64,000 bases of DNA from Elmis aenea (GCA_947652605.1 OX393577.1:7626868-7690867); one strand, 5' to 3'. Positions 23,629 to 34,671 are shown, counted from the first letter of the stretch. Notes: generated by a model not told the origin, from the sequence alone. A program made the numbers and translations.

Positions 23629-24740
23629 AGCACAAAATATTGGGCCAACATTGGCTAAAAATGGACATACAATACTGGGCAAATATAGAGATGTAAAATT
23701 TTTTTAATATTGGTGGAATATTTTAAATTAATATTAATCCTATAACATTTTTTTTAAAAAGGATCTATATTATTAAACAGTATTAGATTAATATACCGTA
23801 TCGATATTGGTGAAATGTATACTATACACAATTAAAAATATATTCAACCAATATTATTCACCCTGATTGGTACAATGTTATATATGCATAAATATCCTTC
23901 ATATGTTTTTATGGTTAAGAAATGTTAATATCCAATAATAGTCCAATAAGGCTGTATAAATGGTTTATTCAAACCAAAAATATAAAAAAATTACAGAAAA
24001 CCAAGCATAATTGTCTTACAAGTCTGTATTTGGCCGACAATTTCATACCATAACTGTATTACTTCAAGACTAATCTGAAAGTTTTCCAACAACTAGGAGC
24101 ATGGTAATATCTTCCTTCCACTTGATAAGTGTTTTTCACTATTGATATCCGACTAAACCATATATCGATATCCGACTCAGGACTTCCATCGAAATTTGGT
24201 ATAAAAACCGCCACTTTTTTTGATTTCATTCTAGCATTCTCACTAACTATCATAGCTTTTACTGCATTGGCTATTATATCATCAACCGAAATGCTAATGC
24301 TTTTGTGTTCACTCATTTTTAAAATTGAAAACACGTGGTAAAACTTAACCTCAAAAATGTGTATTACGGTTACAGTGCGAATGTTTAAATACTATAAAAT
24401 AACCTGTTAATACAACGCTATAAACGAATCACTTCATCAGTTCCTGATCCCTCTTCTGAACACTGTGGTGATGGCTCACATAAATCCACATAAATTATTC
24501 TAAACTTTCTAAGAGGGCAAACATAAAACGAGTGGTAACAGTAACAACAATTATTCGCACTCTCATTCTGCCAATTACAATACCATTCCGCCAACGGTAA
24601 CCTAACATACGCTATACACTATCTCCATCTACATCCTGGAGCACCTAATTCAAATTGTAAACTTATAATCCACTACAAAACAATATAAACATATTGGACC
24701 AATAACATATTAACATTGAGTTGTCTGATATTGGTGATTC
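23629..24740. repeat. Unclassified repeat region with ATATTGG/CCAATAT motifs
   Basis: The motif ATATTGG or its complement recurs near 23637, 23718, 23809, 23850, 24697 and 24728, on either side of a gag-like remnant. This could be long terminal or subterminal repeats of one element, but no exact ends or target duplication could be drawn. Confidence 0.3.
24059..24334 (-). pseudogene. Gag-like remnant of an LTR retroelement (tentative)
   Basis: The minus-strand 91-codon frame contains a polar N-terminal helix, then VAVFIPNFDGSPESDIDIWF and SRISIVKNTYQV. This resembles the start of many Ty3/gypsy-like Gag proteins (P-x-FDG-x(n)-W-x-x-x-x-x-x-x-x-Y). After residue 75 the frame is broken; an alternative frame reads TMLLVVGKLSD, the expected continuation, so a small indel is likely. 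There is no protease, reverse transcriptase or clear LTR nearby. The assignment rests on pattern only. Confidence 0.4.
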
Positions 24741-24754
24741 ATTAAAAAACTAGG

Positions 24755-24962
24755 AAAAGATGGAGGGAAAAAGAAATAGAGAAAGACCAAGAATAAAATG
24801 GGGAAAAGAAGTGAGGCAGAGACTGGGAGAAAAAGGAGTCAGCTGGAGAGATGTGCCACAATTAGCTAACGATAGGCAGGAGTGGAGAAGCATAACACAG
24901 AAATAGAAAAGCATACCTCGACAACGAAAGGTACAAGAGGAATCGATTAAGGAGAAGAAGTA
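24755..24962 (+). repeat. Family B RTE-like LINE, 3' fragment
   Basis: The sequence from GATGGAGGGAAAAAGAAATA to the GGAATCGATTAAGGAGAAG end matches the last 200 bases of the element at 12386-13712 and of the minus-strand copy at 43242-43528. It encodes a decayed RERPRIKWGK-type motif and then SWRDVPQLA-like residues before the stop. It is 5'-truncated. Confidence 0.8.
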
Positions 24963-24965
24963 TTT

Positions 24966-26071
24966 AAAATAAAATTCACATAGGCGAAGGAAAGTTTATA
25001 AAATTAACTGGCCTTGTGAACTTCTTCCATGAAAAAAGCCAAAGGAAATAACAACAACTGACTTAAAAAAATGATGCACAAATCAAACCAAGTGGACTAA
25101 ACAGCACTTAAAAAGCGAAATTTTGGTAAGCAAACCATTTATCATTACATTTGTCTATAGAAAGTCGTACGATTTTACTCTAGATGATGTTCATTATTTT
25201 CTAAGCATTTTAAAACAATCGTACTTTCAAATCAGACGTTTTACGGTTGGTAGTTTCTATTTAATTCAAATTATAATAAATTTGGCAAAACTTGAACATC
25301 AAAACCCAGGTAATAACATAAATCTACCTGGGAATTTGTCGGTTGTAACAAAAAAAAACACAATTAATTAAACAGGAATCTCCGAAACTCTTAATATCGA
25401 TACCTGATCTGGCGTCGTACAAAATTCTAATTTACTTTAAAAGTATTTAATATCTTGTTGTGTATATAAAAATATTTATAGAGGAACTTAACGATGAGTT
25501 CATTCTACAAAAAAAAACGTGTTAAACCCTTTCCGATTGCGATCGTAGTAAAGATATGTTAATGTATTAACATTCCAAATTTATTTGCCAGCGTATAAAG
25601 TACCTAAGCAAATTAAAATTTAATCGCATGTTAACAGATAAAAATACCTAACCCAAATTTTACAATTATATACATTTTTATGATTAGCTATCTGTGCAAG
25701 AATATTTAGCGGGCTCTTGCTAATTAACTAAATGTAAGTTCGTCTGTATTTTGTAGTGACGTGTGTCGATATAATTGCCGGATTATGGTTTAAATCAAAA
25801 TGACTCGTACATCGATCGCGCTGGTGCAATTAAAATAAAACGTGAACATTCTGCATGGCTAAATTATTGGCGATTATTGATATGTCGTTATGATAAAATC
25901 GTTCCATAAACAATACTTTCATGTCGGTCTATTGCTTCGAGCAAGTTTTATTGCTTTTATGTTCGCCATTTTATTTGTTTGGTTTATTATCGATTCCGTT
26001 TAAATAAACTGCAAATTAACGCAAAGCACTTTCAGGACAAAACTAAATTTTATTCTGTTATAATAACAATG
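24966..26071. other. Unassigned AT-rich DNA
   Basis: An 82-codon frame at 25123-25371 has no known motif. No repeat termini were recognised. Confidence 0.3.
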
Positions 26072-26476
26072 TACAGGTTGATTGAAATTCGAGTTTAAGC
26101 ATGGGGATATCTCGCTTATTATAATAGCTAGAGTATAGGTTGAAATTAAAAAAATGAAGTTGGTTATCATAAAACAAATCGACATAGGAAACATTTGTGG
26201 CCACCATCCGATTCGGCTTAAAAAGTAGCTTGTGTAATGTTTTTACACATTTTAAATATTTTATACTCAAAACGAGTTATAGACGATTTTCAAAAATCAT
26301 ATTTTATGGTTTTTCCTATTTTTTTTTGGTACCGTCTGAGATATTCCCAATTTCTTTTCGGATTATAAATAAGCACCAAATTTAGCAGCTTTGCCAAATT
26401 TAAACCTATACTGTAGCTATTATAATAAGGGAGATCCCCATATGCTTAATTAAACTCGAATTTTAATCACCCTGTA
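26072..26476. mobile_element. Foldback family F2, copy 1
   Basis: It runs from TACAGGTTGATTGAAATTCG to the inverse ATTTTAATCACCCTGTA. Inner blocks shared with the copies at 41784 and 49997 include TTGGTTATCATAAAACAAA, CATCCGATTCGGCTTAAAAA, TATTATAATAAGGGAGATC and TTTTCAAAAATC. The short open frames inside, on both strands, are shadows of the palindrome. Confidence 0.85.
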
Positions 26477-27394
26477 TACCGGGTGATTCAGTTTGACTGT
26501 CGCACCCCTATGACTTTTTAATTATTGAAAATAACCCCAACAAACTTATATTTTTGAAAACGGCGACAAATTGTCTATTAAATGAACTGCATTTGTTATA
26601 TCTACGAGGACGTATGTCAAATCCGCGATAGGCAGCTGTTTTTTTTTTAAATTACCTACATAGTATACATTTTTTGGTTGATTCGGATAGAGAATTTAAT
26701 TTTGAATCCGAACATGTATTAAAAAAGTATGCATACATAAGAAAATTTTCGAGAAAAATCAGTTCAAAGTTTATTCAAATTATAGCATAGCAAACAGTCT
26801 ATTTAACACAACAAAAAACGATCAAATCTTAATAATTATACTATAACTATCAATGGAAATGTAATAAAAATTAATTTTTAATAAAAATAAAAACAAATAA
26901 TGAATGTCGACTTCCAAACACAGCTGTCCTCTATGTGTAACTGCTTTTTTTTTAGAGTCAAATTTTTTATGTCAACGTTTATTATTTGGTTTTATTTTTA
27001 TTAAAAATTAATTTTTATTACATTTCCATTGATAGTTATAGTATAATTTTTAAGATTTGATCGTTTTTTGTTATATTTAATTGACTGTTTGCTATGCTAT
27101 AATTTGAATAAACATTGAACCTCGAAAATTTTCTTATGTATGCATACTTTTTTAATACATGGTCGGATTCAAAATTAAATTCTCTGCCCGAATCAACCAA
27201 ACAATGTATACTATGTAATTAAAAAAAAAAACATTTGCCTATCGCGGATTTGACATACGTCATCGTAGAGATAACAAATTCACATCATTTAATAGAGAAT
27301 TTGTCGCCGTTTCCAAAAATATAAGGTTTGTTGGAGTTATTTTTAATAATTAAAAAGTTATAGGGGTGCGACAGTCAAACTGAATCACCCGGTA
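26477..27394. mobile_element. Long-palindrome foldback with TACCGGGTGATTC ends
   Basis: The left end TACCGGGTGATTCAGTTTGA (26477) and the right end TCAAACTGAATCACCCGGTA (to 27394) are exact inverted copies. Pairing extends inward over about 430 bases per arm, including GTCGCACCCCTAT, CAAATCCGCGATAGGCA and GTATGCATACATAAGAAAAT. The loop is short, about 26905-26975. There is no coding capacity. It starts on the base immediately after the F2 element ends. Confidence 0.9.
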
Positions 27395-28166
27395 TAGTGA
27401 TATACCTTCACTTAAAATTATCGATTTTATTTGATGCAACATGTAAAATGATCTTATGTTCAGATATACCTACAGCAGTAATTATGTTTGAAAACAATTA
27501 AATTTTATTTATATACCTTGGACTATTTTTAAAGCAAAATTAAACAATAAAATTTTTATTACAATTAGTGTTCAGCTGTAATAAAGCTCAATTTTATACT
27601 TTACCTTTGTTTCGAACCTTCACTTACGTTATCGAATTGAATGATATATTACACTCACTCAAAAACAAGAAAGACGCCCGATCTGTATGGGTGCAGTAAA
27701 AAAAAAATATGTTAGGATGGTGTTGTCCCAAGATAAAGTGTAAATTAAAACAGCTATGTTTTATAGATTTGACAAGCTGTTAAATGTGGTATAATAATGT
27801 TTTAATGGGCTATTAAGTTATATTTAAGCTTCGTTTGTTAATGTCTATGTTAAAGAATTTTTGATGACTGGATGTCGTTATAGAGGCAATAATCTCTTTT
27901 TATATTGTCAGTAACTAAACACATTCACAAAAAAAAACTTGCTAGTTTTATTGTCTGGAAATCTGATAAGGTGACCACGAATATTGTGCTGAATTAATTT
28001 ATTTCATAAAATATTTATAAGTCGACACCATCCGCTTTTTTATAACTTTTTATTGCGATGTGTGTATTGAGATATCCAATATTAGCTGTACAGATTTATT
28101 TGATTAAAAACTCAGTAGATTTTTTTGGGAATAAAAGTTTAGATTTTAAATTTATTTAGTTGAGAC
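27395..28166. other. Unassigned AT-rich DNA
   Basis: No gene or repeat end recognised. Confidence 0.3.
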
Positions 28167-29327
28167 CAGGGCAAGAAACCGGTTTTTTAAAAAGGTAAAA
28201 AAACCTGTTACCGTTATTTTTTGTCCGTAAAAGTGATTTTTAACCGAAACCGAAACCGTTATTTTTAATAGCAAAAAAAAACGGTAACCTTTAACCAAAA
28301 TAATTAAATACCGGTTTTCTTAACATCTTGTTTCAATAAAAATTACTTAAAAAAATACAGAATCTGTATTAAATGCTATTAGTTTACCAGAAGTCATTAC
28401 TGAACGCTTGATTGTACATACAGTGTGTCCAAAAGGTATGGAATATGCTATATATCTCACGTTTTGAATAAAAGTTGTTTGTTCTTAGTTTTCCACCATT
28501 AGAAAAAATTTAAATTCTATTTTTCGAATAACAAAAGCGCAATGAAAAACAATAAATTTTTTTTTAAAGACACGGTACCCCTATATTATGCTCATTTGAT
28601 GGAGAATTTATTTCTCTTTTCAATGATGAAAACTTAAGTACCCTTAGAAAATCGCAAAAAAATACTCTCAAATTATTTTAATTGTTTAGTACCTATTTAT
28701 ATCTAACAAAAACATCATAAGGACTAAAATTTTTGAGGAAATCTACAATGAGTTTTCAAACTGTGAACCATTTACCTCTTGGCAATGATAAATTCGGTTT
28801 TTAAACCCGTTTATAACATTCCCAACCATTTCAGGTGTAATTTCTCTAATACGATCTTTTAAATTTTTGATATTATCCGGCATCTTAGCATAAACTTAAT
28901 TTTTAAGGTTATTCAATCATTGAAAATAAAAGAAAGTTCTCTATCAAATGAGTATAATATAGGAATACCTAACCATTTAAAAAAAAATCTATTGTTTTTC
29001 ATTGCGCTTTTGTTATTCGAAAAAAAAAATGTTGTCTTATGGTGGAAAACTAGGTACCAAACAACTTTTATTCAAAACTTTTCCTTTAAAGTGGATATTT
29101 ACTGAGATATGTAGCATATTCCATTCCTTTTGGACACACTGTATATTATAAAATTATAAATGGACGATATCTTTTCATACTTTAAATTCCTAATCTAAAT
29201 AATGTCTAAACCGGTCTAGTTTTTAAAACCGGTTTATAAGTTAAATCGTTTTTTTTTTGCACAGAATAAAAACCGTTATAAAAATAAAGTTCTCGATTTC
29301 GGTTAACCGTTAACCAATTTTTTGTGC
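28167..29327. mobile_element. hAT-like element with ACCGGTTTT repeats, interrupted
   Basis: It begins CAGGGCAAGAAACCGGTTTT, a hAT-style CAGGG start. Subterminal runs of AACCGGTTT, AACCGTT and GGTTAACCGTTAACC occur on both sides (28180-28330 and 29205-29320). A proper right terminus is not visible; similarity ends near 29327. The interior holds the foldback at 28419-29143. There is no transposase. Confidence 0.6.
28419..29143. mobile_element. Foldback element with TACAGTGTGTCC ends
   Basis: The left end TACAGTGTGTCCAAAAGGTA and the right end TTTTGGACACACTGTA are inverted copies. Pairing includes GGAATATGCTA with TAGCATATTCC, TTTTCCACCAT with ATGGTGGAAAA, and ACAAAAGCGCAATGAAAAAC with its complement. 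It lies inside the hAT-like element at 28167-29327. The 61-codon frame at 28920-29105 is part of an arm. Confidence 0.85.
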
Positions 29328-30802
29328 AATTGAATAAATTCTGTTTCGAAAAAGCACATAAGTACATGGATTTAATATCTTTTTTTTTAATTAATACATT
29401 TGTTTCACAAAAACGTTAATTACGTTGTATTGGCCAATTTAAAATAGTGAATATTTTTGTTACTTGTTAAATTTGTCCTTATTTTCTGATTTTTTATACA
29501 ATAATTTATGTTTAGCTAAAAATATTGTTTAGAATTTTGACGTTGGATAAACACATTTAGTTTTAAACCAATTCACCAACTTTGCAAAACGATATTCCTA
29601 AAATTTCCACTTAATTTCATTTAATCTATTTAAATTTTGGAACACTTTCATAGGCAGTTTCTTACCAAATGGAATAAGAACATGTATAATATGACATGAA
29701 CGGTACAACACATAAATATACATACCTGAAATATGCAAAATTATGTATCAACTACTCTGAAATATTTGCAGCATTATGCCCAATTACATAAATATTTATT
29801 AACGTTACGATATGTGTAATTAGATACGAGCAATTAAACTTTATAATTAGCATTTTCGTTAGTTGAAAACAAAAAAAACCTTCGTTAATCTTCATCTTGC
29901 ATTTGTACGTACACATATCAGTACAATTTGAAAAACTCCAGACATTCCACATGTTTTCATTAAAAAGTTAATAACCTAACACTTTCTGATTATTGTGTAG
30001 CAAAAGCTCACTAAAATGAACTAGACTGACTTGTTTTATGGAGACTTGCATGTTTGCACGTTGGACTGGTCAAATTAGGCGGAAAATTGTACACGATTAA
30101 TTACCATGACGTAAAGTGTGTGGGAAATGTATTGTAACTCATTTATTCCATTCCTAACTAGCTTTTTCCATTAAATCCTATTATCAACAGTATATATTTG
30201 TAACAATGATAAGATTTCCTTAAAGTTTTACATTTCTTTTTCGTTGTAGGAGCAGATATTATTGTATCAATATGCATTTATGCGATTGTATGTGTTTTCA
30301 TCAGTCGAGAATTTGAACAGGATTCAAACAGCGATGCTTTGCGCGCTGGAAATGTAAAATTACATCAACGCAGGTATTCAAACAATGAAAATTTCCGACC
30401 TACAAATGTTTTATATCGTACGTGAAAAATTTAGAACATTTTGTTCAGAATATATTACGCACTGCGTAAATTATGTTTCACCACAGTTTGACATTGCGGT
30501 TAATATTTCGTTTTTATTAGCTACTAAGAGTCTATATTATAGGAACAATTTTTGAAAATTAATTAGTAATAAAAGGAAGGATGCTTTACACAACAAACCC
30601 CTTTTATTAACAGTGATGTCAAAGTAATAATCATTCTGAAGATGCAAGAGCAACTTATTTTAATAAAATTAAAATTTGCTCTTTGTTTTACCAGTGATAT
30701 TCTTAACGACATAAGCCTACTAGTAGGAAAAAATACAACATGAAAATTTACCTAATTTTTGCTATAATGTAAGGAAAATTAATAAATGGACCCCACATGA
30801 TA
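29328..30802. other. Unassigned AT-rich DNA
   Basis: No gene or repeat end recognised over about 1.5 kb. A 66-codon minus-strand frame (29752-29952) has several cysteines but no known arrangement. Confidence 0.3.
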
Positions 30803-31111
30803 TACAGGGTGTTTCCTAAGTATTTAAAACTTTAGAGAACAAAAAAGTTTCTAAATAGATCAATCTTTCAAACAAAAATTTTAACCCACGAAAAAGTTCT
30901 GATAAAAAAACCAAGAGGGTCGAACTTTTCAGCCCCCTGTGAAGGTGGGAGATGATTGAAAATATTACTATGGGAAACCTTTTAATAAGTATAAAACATC
31001 TACCAAATATCATTATTCTACATTTATCTAAATTTGAGAAATAAAATAAAAACCTAATTTTATCACAAGACGAGATATTGATCCGTAACGTAACTTTCAG
31101 TACACATTGTA
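30803..31111. mobile_element. Foldback family F1, internally deleted copy
   Basis: It begins TACAGGGTGTTTCCTAAGTA and ends ACACATTGTA. It carries the right-arm blocks AACTTTTCAGCCCCCTGTGA, GGTGGGAGATGATT and ATATTACTATGGGAAACCTT seen in the full copy at 54804-55761, but the loop and most of the left arm are missing. The 119-codon minus-strand frame across it parallels the 117-codon plus-strand frame at 54824. This reflects DNA identity between copies, not evidence of a protein. Confidence 0.75.
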
Positions 31112-31518
31112 TATTTAATATTTCACTAACATTCGATTGACATGTATAAAGTAGTATAAAATACAGTTGAAACAAAACAAATGCAAATTTCTAGCAATTA
31201 AAAATTTTATTTACAGAGTTACATTTTGATAGGAAGTTATTTTTTTGGTATGTTTCGAACTACTTTTAAAGTTTAGTCCGTTTATTGTAAATAAATTGCA
31301 GTAATAAATACAAAAAATTACTTTTAACAAGTTTACGAACCAGTGACAAGCATGCAATAGACTTTCTATCAGTAAAAAACAATAAAATAATACATCAAAC
31401 TAATAAAAATCTTAATGTCAGAAGATCAAATTGATTAAATGGCAACAAGGAAATACTTAAATATAATTAATGCTATGATCTATTCGATACCTATACTAAA
31501 ACAGAATTTATATTATTT
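31112..31518. other. Unassigned AT-rich DNA
   Basis: Nothing recognised. This is the 5' flank of the RTE insertion. Confidence 0.3.
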
Positions 31519-31531
31519 AACTGTTATTTTA
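31519..31531. repeat. Left target-site duplication of the RTE insertion
   Basis: AACTGTTATTTTA occurs here and again, identically, at 34659-34671, immediately after the (ATA) tail of the element. Confidence 0.9.
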
Positions 31532-31591
31532 ATGGAACACAGGTAAAGAGAAACTGGAAGAGGTGACAAAAAACTAGCAACGAAAAAGAAT

Positions 31592-32236
31592 ATGATGACG
31601 ACCAAGGCAAAAGAAACGGACATGGAAATGTATAAAGAAACAAAAAAGATGCAACAGGACAATGAAGTGATGAAGACATGGAGAATAGCGACATGGAATA
31701 TTAGAGGTATTAGTGGAAAGGAAGGTGAATTAAGTGAGATACTGGAGGAAGCAAATATAGACATTTTAGCGATCACAGAAACCATGAAGAAAGATCAGGG
31801 ATGTGTTGAAATCGAAGGAGGCCACACGATGATATATAGCGGCATCGATAAAGATCAATGGGCAAAATCAGGGGTAGCCTGCATAATCAGCAGGAACAAC
31901 ATAACAGGAATCAGGGAATGGAAAGGTGTAACAGATAGGATACTTAGAGTGGAATTTGTAAAAGGAAATGTGCAGTATACGCTCTTGATAATATATGGGC
32001 CAAATGAGGGAGCAGCAAAAGCAGAAGTAGAGGATTTCTGGAAGGTATTGCAGAACGAAGCAGAACTGAAAAAAGGTGAACTGATTATAATAGGGGATTT
32101 TAACGGAAGAGTTGGAAACTGCCCAGAGATATCAGAAGGATGTGTAGGAAAGTATGGGGAGGACACTATAAACAAAAATGGACAGAAAATCATAGAATTC
32201 TGCATTCTAAACGGGTTGATAGTAGGAAATACCTAG
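31592..32236 (+). CDS. RTE LINE reading frame, part 1: APE-type endonuclease (interrupted by stop)
   Basis: This is the first 214 codons of the LINE protein. It carries the apurinic-endonuclease-like fold that nicks target DNA to prime reverse transcription: TWNIRG (residues 34-39), DILAITET with the catalytic glutamate (about 67-74), IIYGP (about 130), and IIIGDFNGRVG with the DFN pair (about 163-173). The frame ends at a TAG (32234-32236) inside the domain. The remaining motifs, including IDYMLI and GSDHYLM with its catalytic SDH at residues 263-265 of the joined numbering, follow in the same frame. So a single base substitution, not a frameshift, separates the two parts. ATG 31592 is the first in-frame start; 31595 is equally possible. 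Confidence 0.85.
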   Translation: MMTTKAKETDMEMYKETKKMQQDNEVMKTWRIATWNIRGISGKEGELSEILEEANIDILAITETMKKDQGCVEIEGGHTMIYSGIDKDQWAKSGVACIISRNNITGIREWKGVTDRILRVEFVKGNVQYTLLIIYGPNEGAAKAEVEDFWKVLQNEAELKKGELIIIGDFNGRVGNCPEISEGCVGKYGEDTINKNGQKIIEFCILNGLIVGNT

Positions 32237-34648
32237 TTCCAACACAAAGATATACATAAATACACACGGGAAGTACGCAGCCGTAATGAAAGATCAGTAA
32301 TCGACTATATGCTGATACAGAGAGAAATGGTAAAAAACATAAAAGACATACGAGTAAAAAGGGGATATGACATCGGAAGTGACCATTACTTAATGGTGGC
32401 AAACATGAAAGATAGGAATAGTAAAAGCGAGCCACTCAAAAAGTGCATAAACAGAAAAACAACGATTATTAACATAAAGGCATACAATTTACAAGACGAG
32501 AATGTAAGGGAAAGATATCAGAATAGAATCACAGAAGAAATTAAGAAACATAAGGAGCTGTCAAAAAACATTGAAATAGAAGAACTTTGGAGCATGTTTA
32601 AAAATATAATTAAGACAGTAGCAGTAGAGGTATGTGGAGTAACTAGGGGCACAAACATAAAGAAGGCAACTGCATGGTGGAACAAAGAAATAAAAGAAGA
32701 GGTAAAGAAGAAAAAACGTATATGGAGGAAATATGTGGGGACAGAAAAAAATAATACAGAGGCTTACCAAAATTATAAAATACAAAGAGACAAGGTCAAG
32801 AGAATGATAAAAGAGGCAAAAGCCACAGAATGGGAAGAGTTCGGTGAAAAGATGCAAAGGGACTCAGAAGGAAATGCAAAGATGCTTTACAGCACTCTAA
32901 GAAGGCTGAGGCAGGAGAAGAAAAATCCCCTGAGAAACACAAAAGATAAAGAAGGAGAGATGATTACTGAAGAAAACGGCATCATAGAGAGGTGGAAGGA
33001 GTATTTCATGGAGGTGCTAGGAGCAAGTAATGAAAAGGAAATACATCAGAACCATGTTTGCCACAATGATAAGGAAACACAGCCCACTCAAGCAGAAAAT
33101 GTAGAAGGGGAAGACATTAAAAGGCCGGAAATAATAAAAGCACTGAAAAAACTTAAAGTAGGAAAGGCCCCAGGATATGATGGCATCAGGCCTGAAATGA
33201 TCAAATACATGGGAAATGACGGAATTGAACTACTACACATAATTATCCAAAAAGTGTGGAAAAAGAACATAATCCCAAACGATTGGAGAAAGGCGGTCCT
33301 GATACCTTTGTACAAGAAGGGGGATCGTACCAACTGTAAAAACTTCAGAGGTCTCTCACTATTATGTGTTGCATTTAAAGTATATGAAAGGGTAATTGAA
33401 GAGAGACTCAGGGCAAAGATAGAACCCTCGCTGAGGGATACGCAAGCAGGATTTAGAGCGGGGAGATCGACACAAGACTGGATCTTTGTTGTAAGACAAA
33501 TTACCGAAAAAATAATAAGCACTAATAACAAGTTGCTACTATGTACAATCGACTTGGAAAAAGCCTTTGACAGCTTAAACAGAGAAGAATTATGGAAGAT
33601 AATGAGGGCCCGGGGAGTGAATGACAAGTTGGTGGGGGCAGTGAAAAGTATGTACTACAAAACTGAGAATATCGTGAGGATGGGAGGAAGCACATCAGGA
33701 GGTTTTGTGACAACTAAAGGAGTCAGGCAAGGTAGCGTTCTAAGCCCCCTATTGTTCATAATGATAATGGATGACATAGCAAAAGAAGTAAACCTGACGA
33801 CAAAGGGGGTGCACTTAGGGTACAGGAAACTAAGACAAGTTGGGATGAACGAACTTATGTATGCCGACGACCTCGTACTATTTGCAAGTAGCAAAGAAGA
33901 ACTGCAAAAACGGATCGTAAAATGGACAAATAATTTAAAAAGACACGACTTGAAAGTCAACTTAAGCAAAACAGAAATAATGCTTATAGCAAATGAGACG
34001 GAAAAGCTGGAAATAGTGATAGAAGACAAAAAAATACAAGCTAAACAGTATCTGAAATACCTTGGGGCGGTAGTGGAAGAAACAGGAAAAATAGAACTAG
34101 AAATCACTAATAGGATCAACAAAGTTGCAGCAACATACGGAGCCCTATACAAAACATTTTTCAACAAAAAAGAAATCACAAAAACGACTAAAACCAAAAT
34201 CTATGAAAGTGTACTTGTCCCAATGCTAACATATGGATGTGAGTCGTGGGTGTTAACAGACCGCCTGAAAAGCAGTATAGAAGCTTGCGAAATGAAAATT
34301 TTGAGAAAAATCGAGGGAGTGACAAGAATGGATAAAGTGAGGAGCGAAACGATAAGAAATAATTTAAAAATTATAAGTGTATTGGCAAAAATCGAGACCC
34401 AACAGCTCAGATGGTTCGGACATCTCAATAGAATGGAGGAACAAAACACGGTAAAAGTGATATGGGAAATGGTTACCGGAAATAGCAAGAGACGCGGACG
34501 CCCAAGGAAAACTTGGAACAGTATAATAGCAAACATCCTTAAAAAAAAAGACGTAACATGGAACCTAGCAAGAACAAAAGCCAAGGATAGGAATGCCTGG
34601 AAAAAATTCATAACCTCGACACCGCTGGTAAAAGAGGTCACCGGATAA
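32237..34648 (+). CDS. RTE LINE reading frame, part 2: end of endonuclease, reverse transcriptase and C-terminal region
   Basis: It continues in frame after the stop at 32234; the first ATG after it is 32309 (residue 240 of the joined frame). The order is: SDH box of the endonuclease (263-265); a lysine-rich linker; then the reverse transcriptase with KAPGYDGIRPEMIKY, NCKNFRGLSLL, QAGFRAGRSTQDW (GFRAGRS at 620-626), TIDLEKAFDSL (catalytic D near 653-660), TKGVRQGSVLSPLLF and the catalytic YADD at 757-760. Next come YLKYLGAVVEE and LTYGCESW, the RWFGHLNRM box, and RRGRPRKTW (from 967), a conserved basic tail. All catalytic residues are present. Without the one stop it would be full length for the family (about 1000 residues). 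As it stands only the ATG at 32309 could start a 779-residue protein lacking most of the endonuclease. Confidence 0.9.
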   Translation, partial: FQHKDIHKYTREVRSRNERSVIDYMLIQREMVKNIKDIRVKRGYDIGSDHYLMVANMKDRNSKSEPLKKCINRKTTIINIKAYNLQDENVRERYQNRITEEIKKHKELSKNIEIEELWSMFKNIIKTVAVEVCGVTRGTNIKKATAWWNKEIKEEVKKKKRIWRKYVGTEKNNTEAYQNYKIQRDKVKRMIKEAKATEWEEFGEKMQRDSEGNAKMLYSTLRRLRQEKKNPLRNTKDKEGEMITEENGIIERWKEYFMEVLGASNEKEIHQNHVCHNDKETQPTQAENVEGEDIKRPEIIKALKKLKVGKAPGYDGIRPEMIKYMGNDGIELLHIIIQKVWKKNIIPNDWRKAVLIPLYKKGDRTNCKNFRGLSLLCVAFKVYERVIEERLRAKIEPSLRDTQAGFRAGRSTQDWIFVVRQITEKIISTNNKLLLCTIDLEKAFDSLNREELWKIMRARGVNDKLVGAVKSMYYKTENIVRMGGSTSGGFVTTKGVRQGSVLSPLLFIMIMDDIAKEVNLTTKGVHLGYRKLRQVGMNELMYADDLVLFASSKEELQKRIVKWTNNLKRHDLKVNLSKTEIMLIANETEKLEIVIEDKKIQAKQYLKYLGAVVEETGKIELEITNRINKVAATYGALYKTFFNKKEITKTTKTKIYESVLVPMLTYGCESWVLTDRLKSSIEACEMKILRKIEGVTRMDKVRSETIRNNLKIISVLAKIETQQLRWFGHLNRMEEQNTVKVIWEMVTGNSKRRGRPRKTWNSIIANILKKKDVTWNLARTKAKDRNAWKKFITSTPLVKEVTG

Positions 34649-34658
34649 TAATAATAAT

Positions 34659-34671
34659 AACTGTTATTTTA
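34659..34671. repeat. Right target-site duplication of the RTE insertion
   Basis: AACTGTTATTTTA, identical to 31519-31531. Confidence 0.9.

Larger units (their letters stand above)
31532..34658 (+). mobile_element. RTE-type LINE, nearly intact, with 13-bp target duplication
   Basis: The element is 3127 bases long. It has a 60-base 5' leader, one long reading frame of 1018 codons broken by a single stop, no 3' UTR to speak of, and a tail of ATA repeats. The short length, single frame with an N-terminal endonuclease, and microsatellite rather than poly(A) tail are features of the RTE clade. Exact target duplications on both sides make both boundaries certain and mean the insertion is fairly young compared with the other elements here. 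Confidence 0.9.

Noticed and set aside
30816..31175. 119-codon minus-strand frame similar to the 117-codon frame at 54824-55177
   Set aside because: Both cover the same arm of family F1. Other F1 copies (3811, 15418) do not keep the frame, so the peptide is a by-product of DNA identity.
33088..34641. Minus-strand frames of 146-180 codons opposite the RTE LINE
   Set aside because: They are antisense shadows of the A-rich coding strand of the reverse transcriptase and show no motifs of their own.
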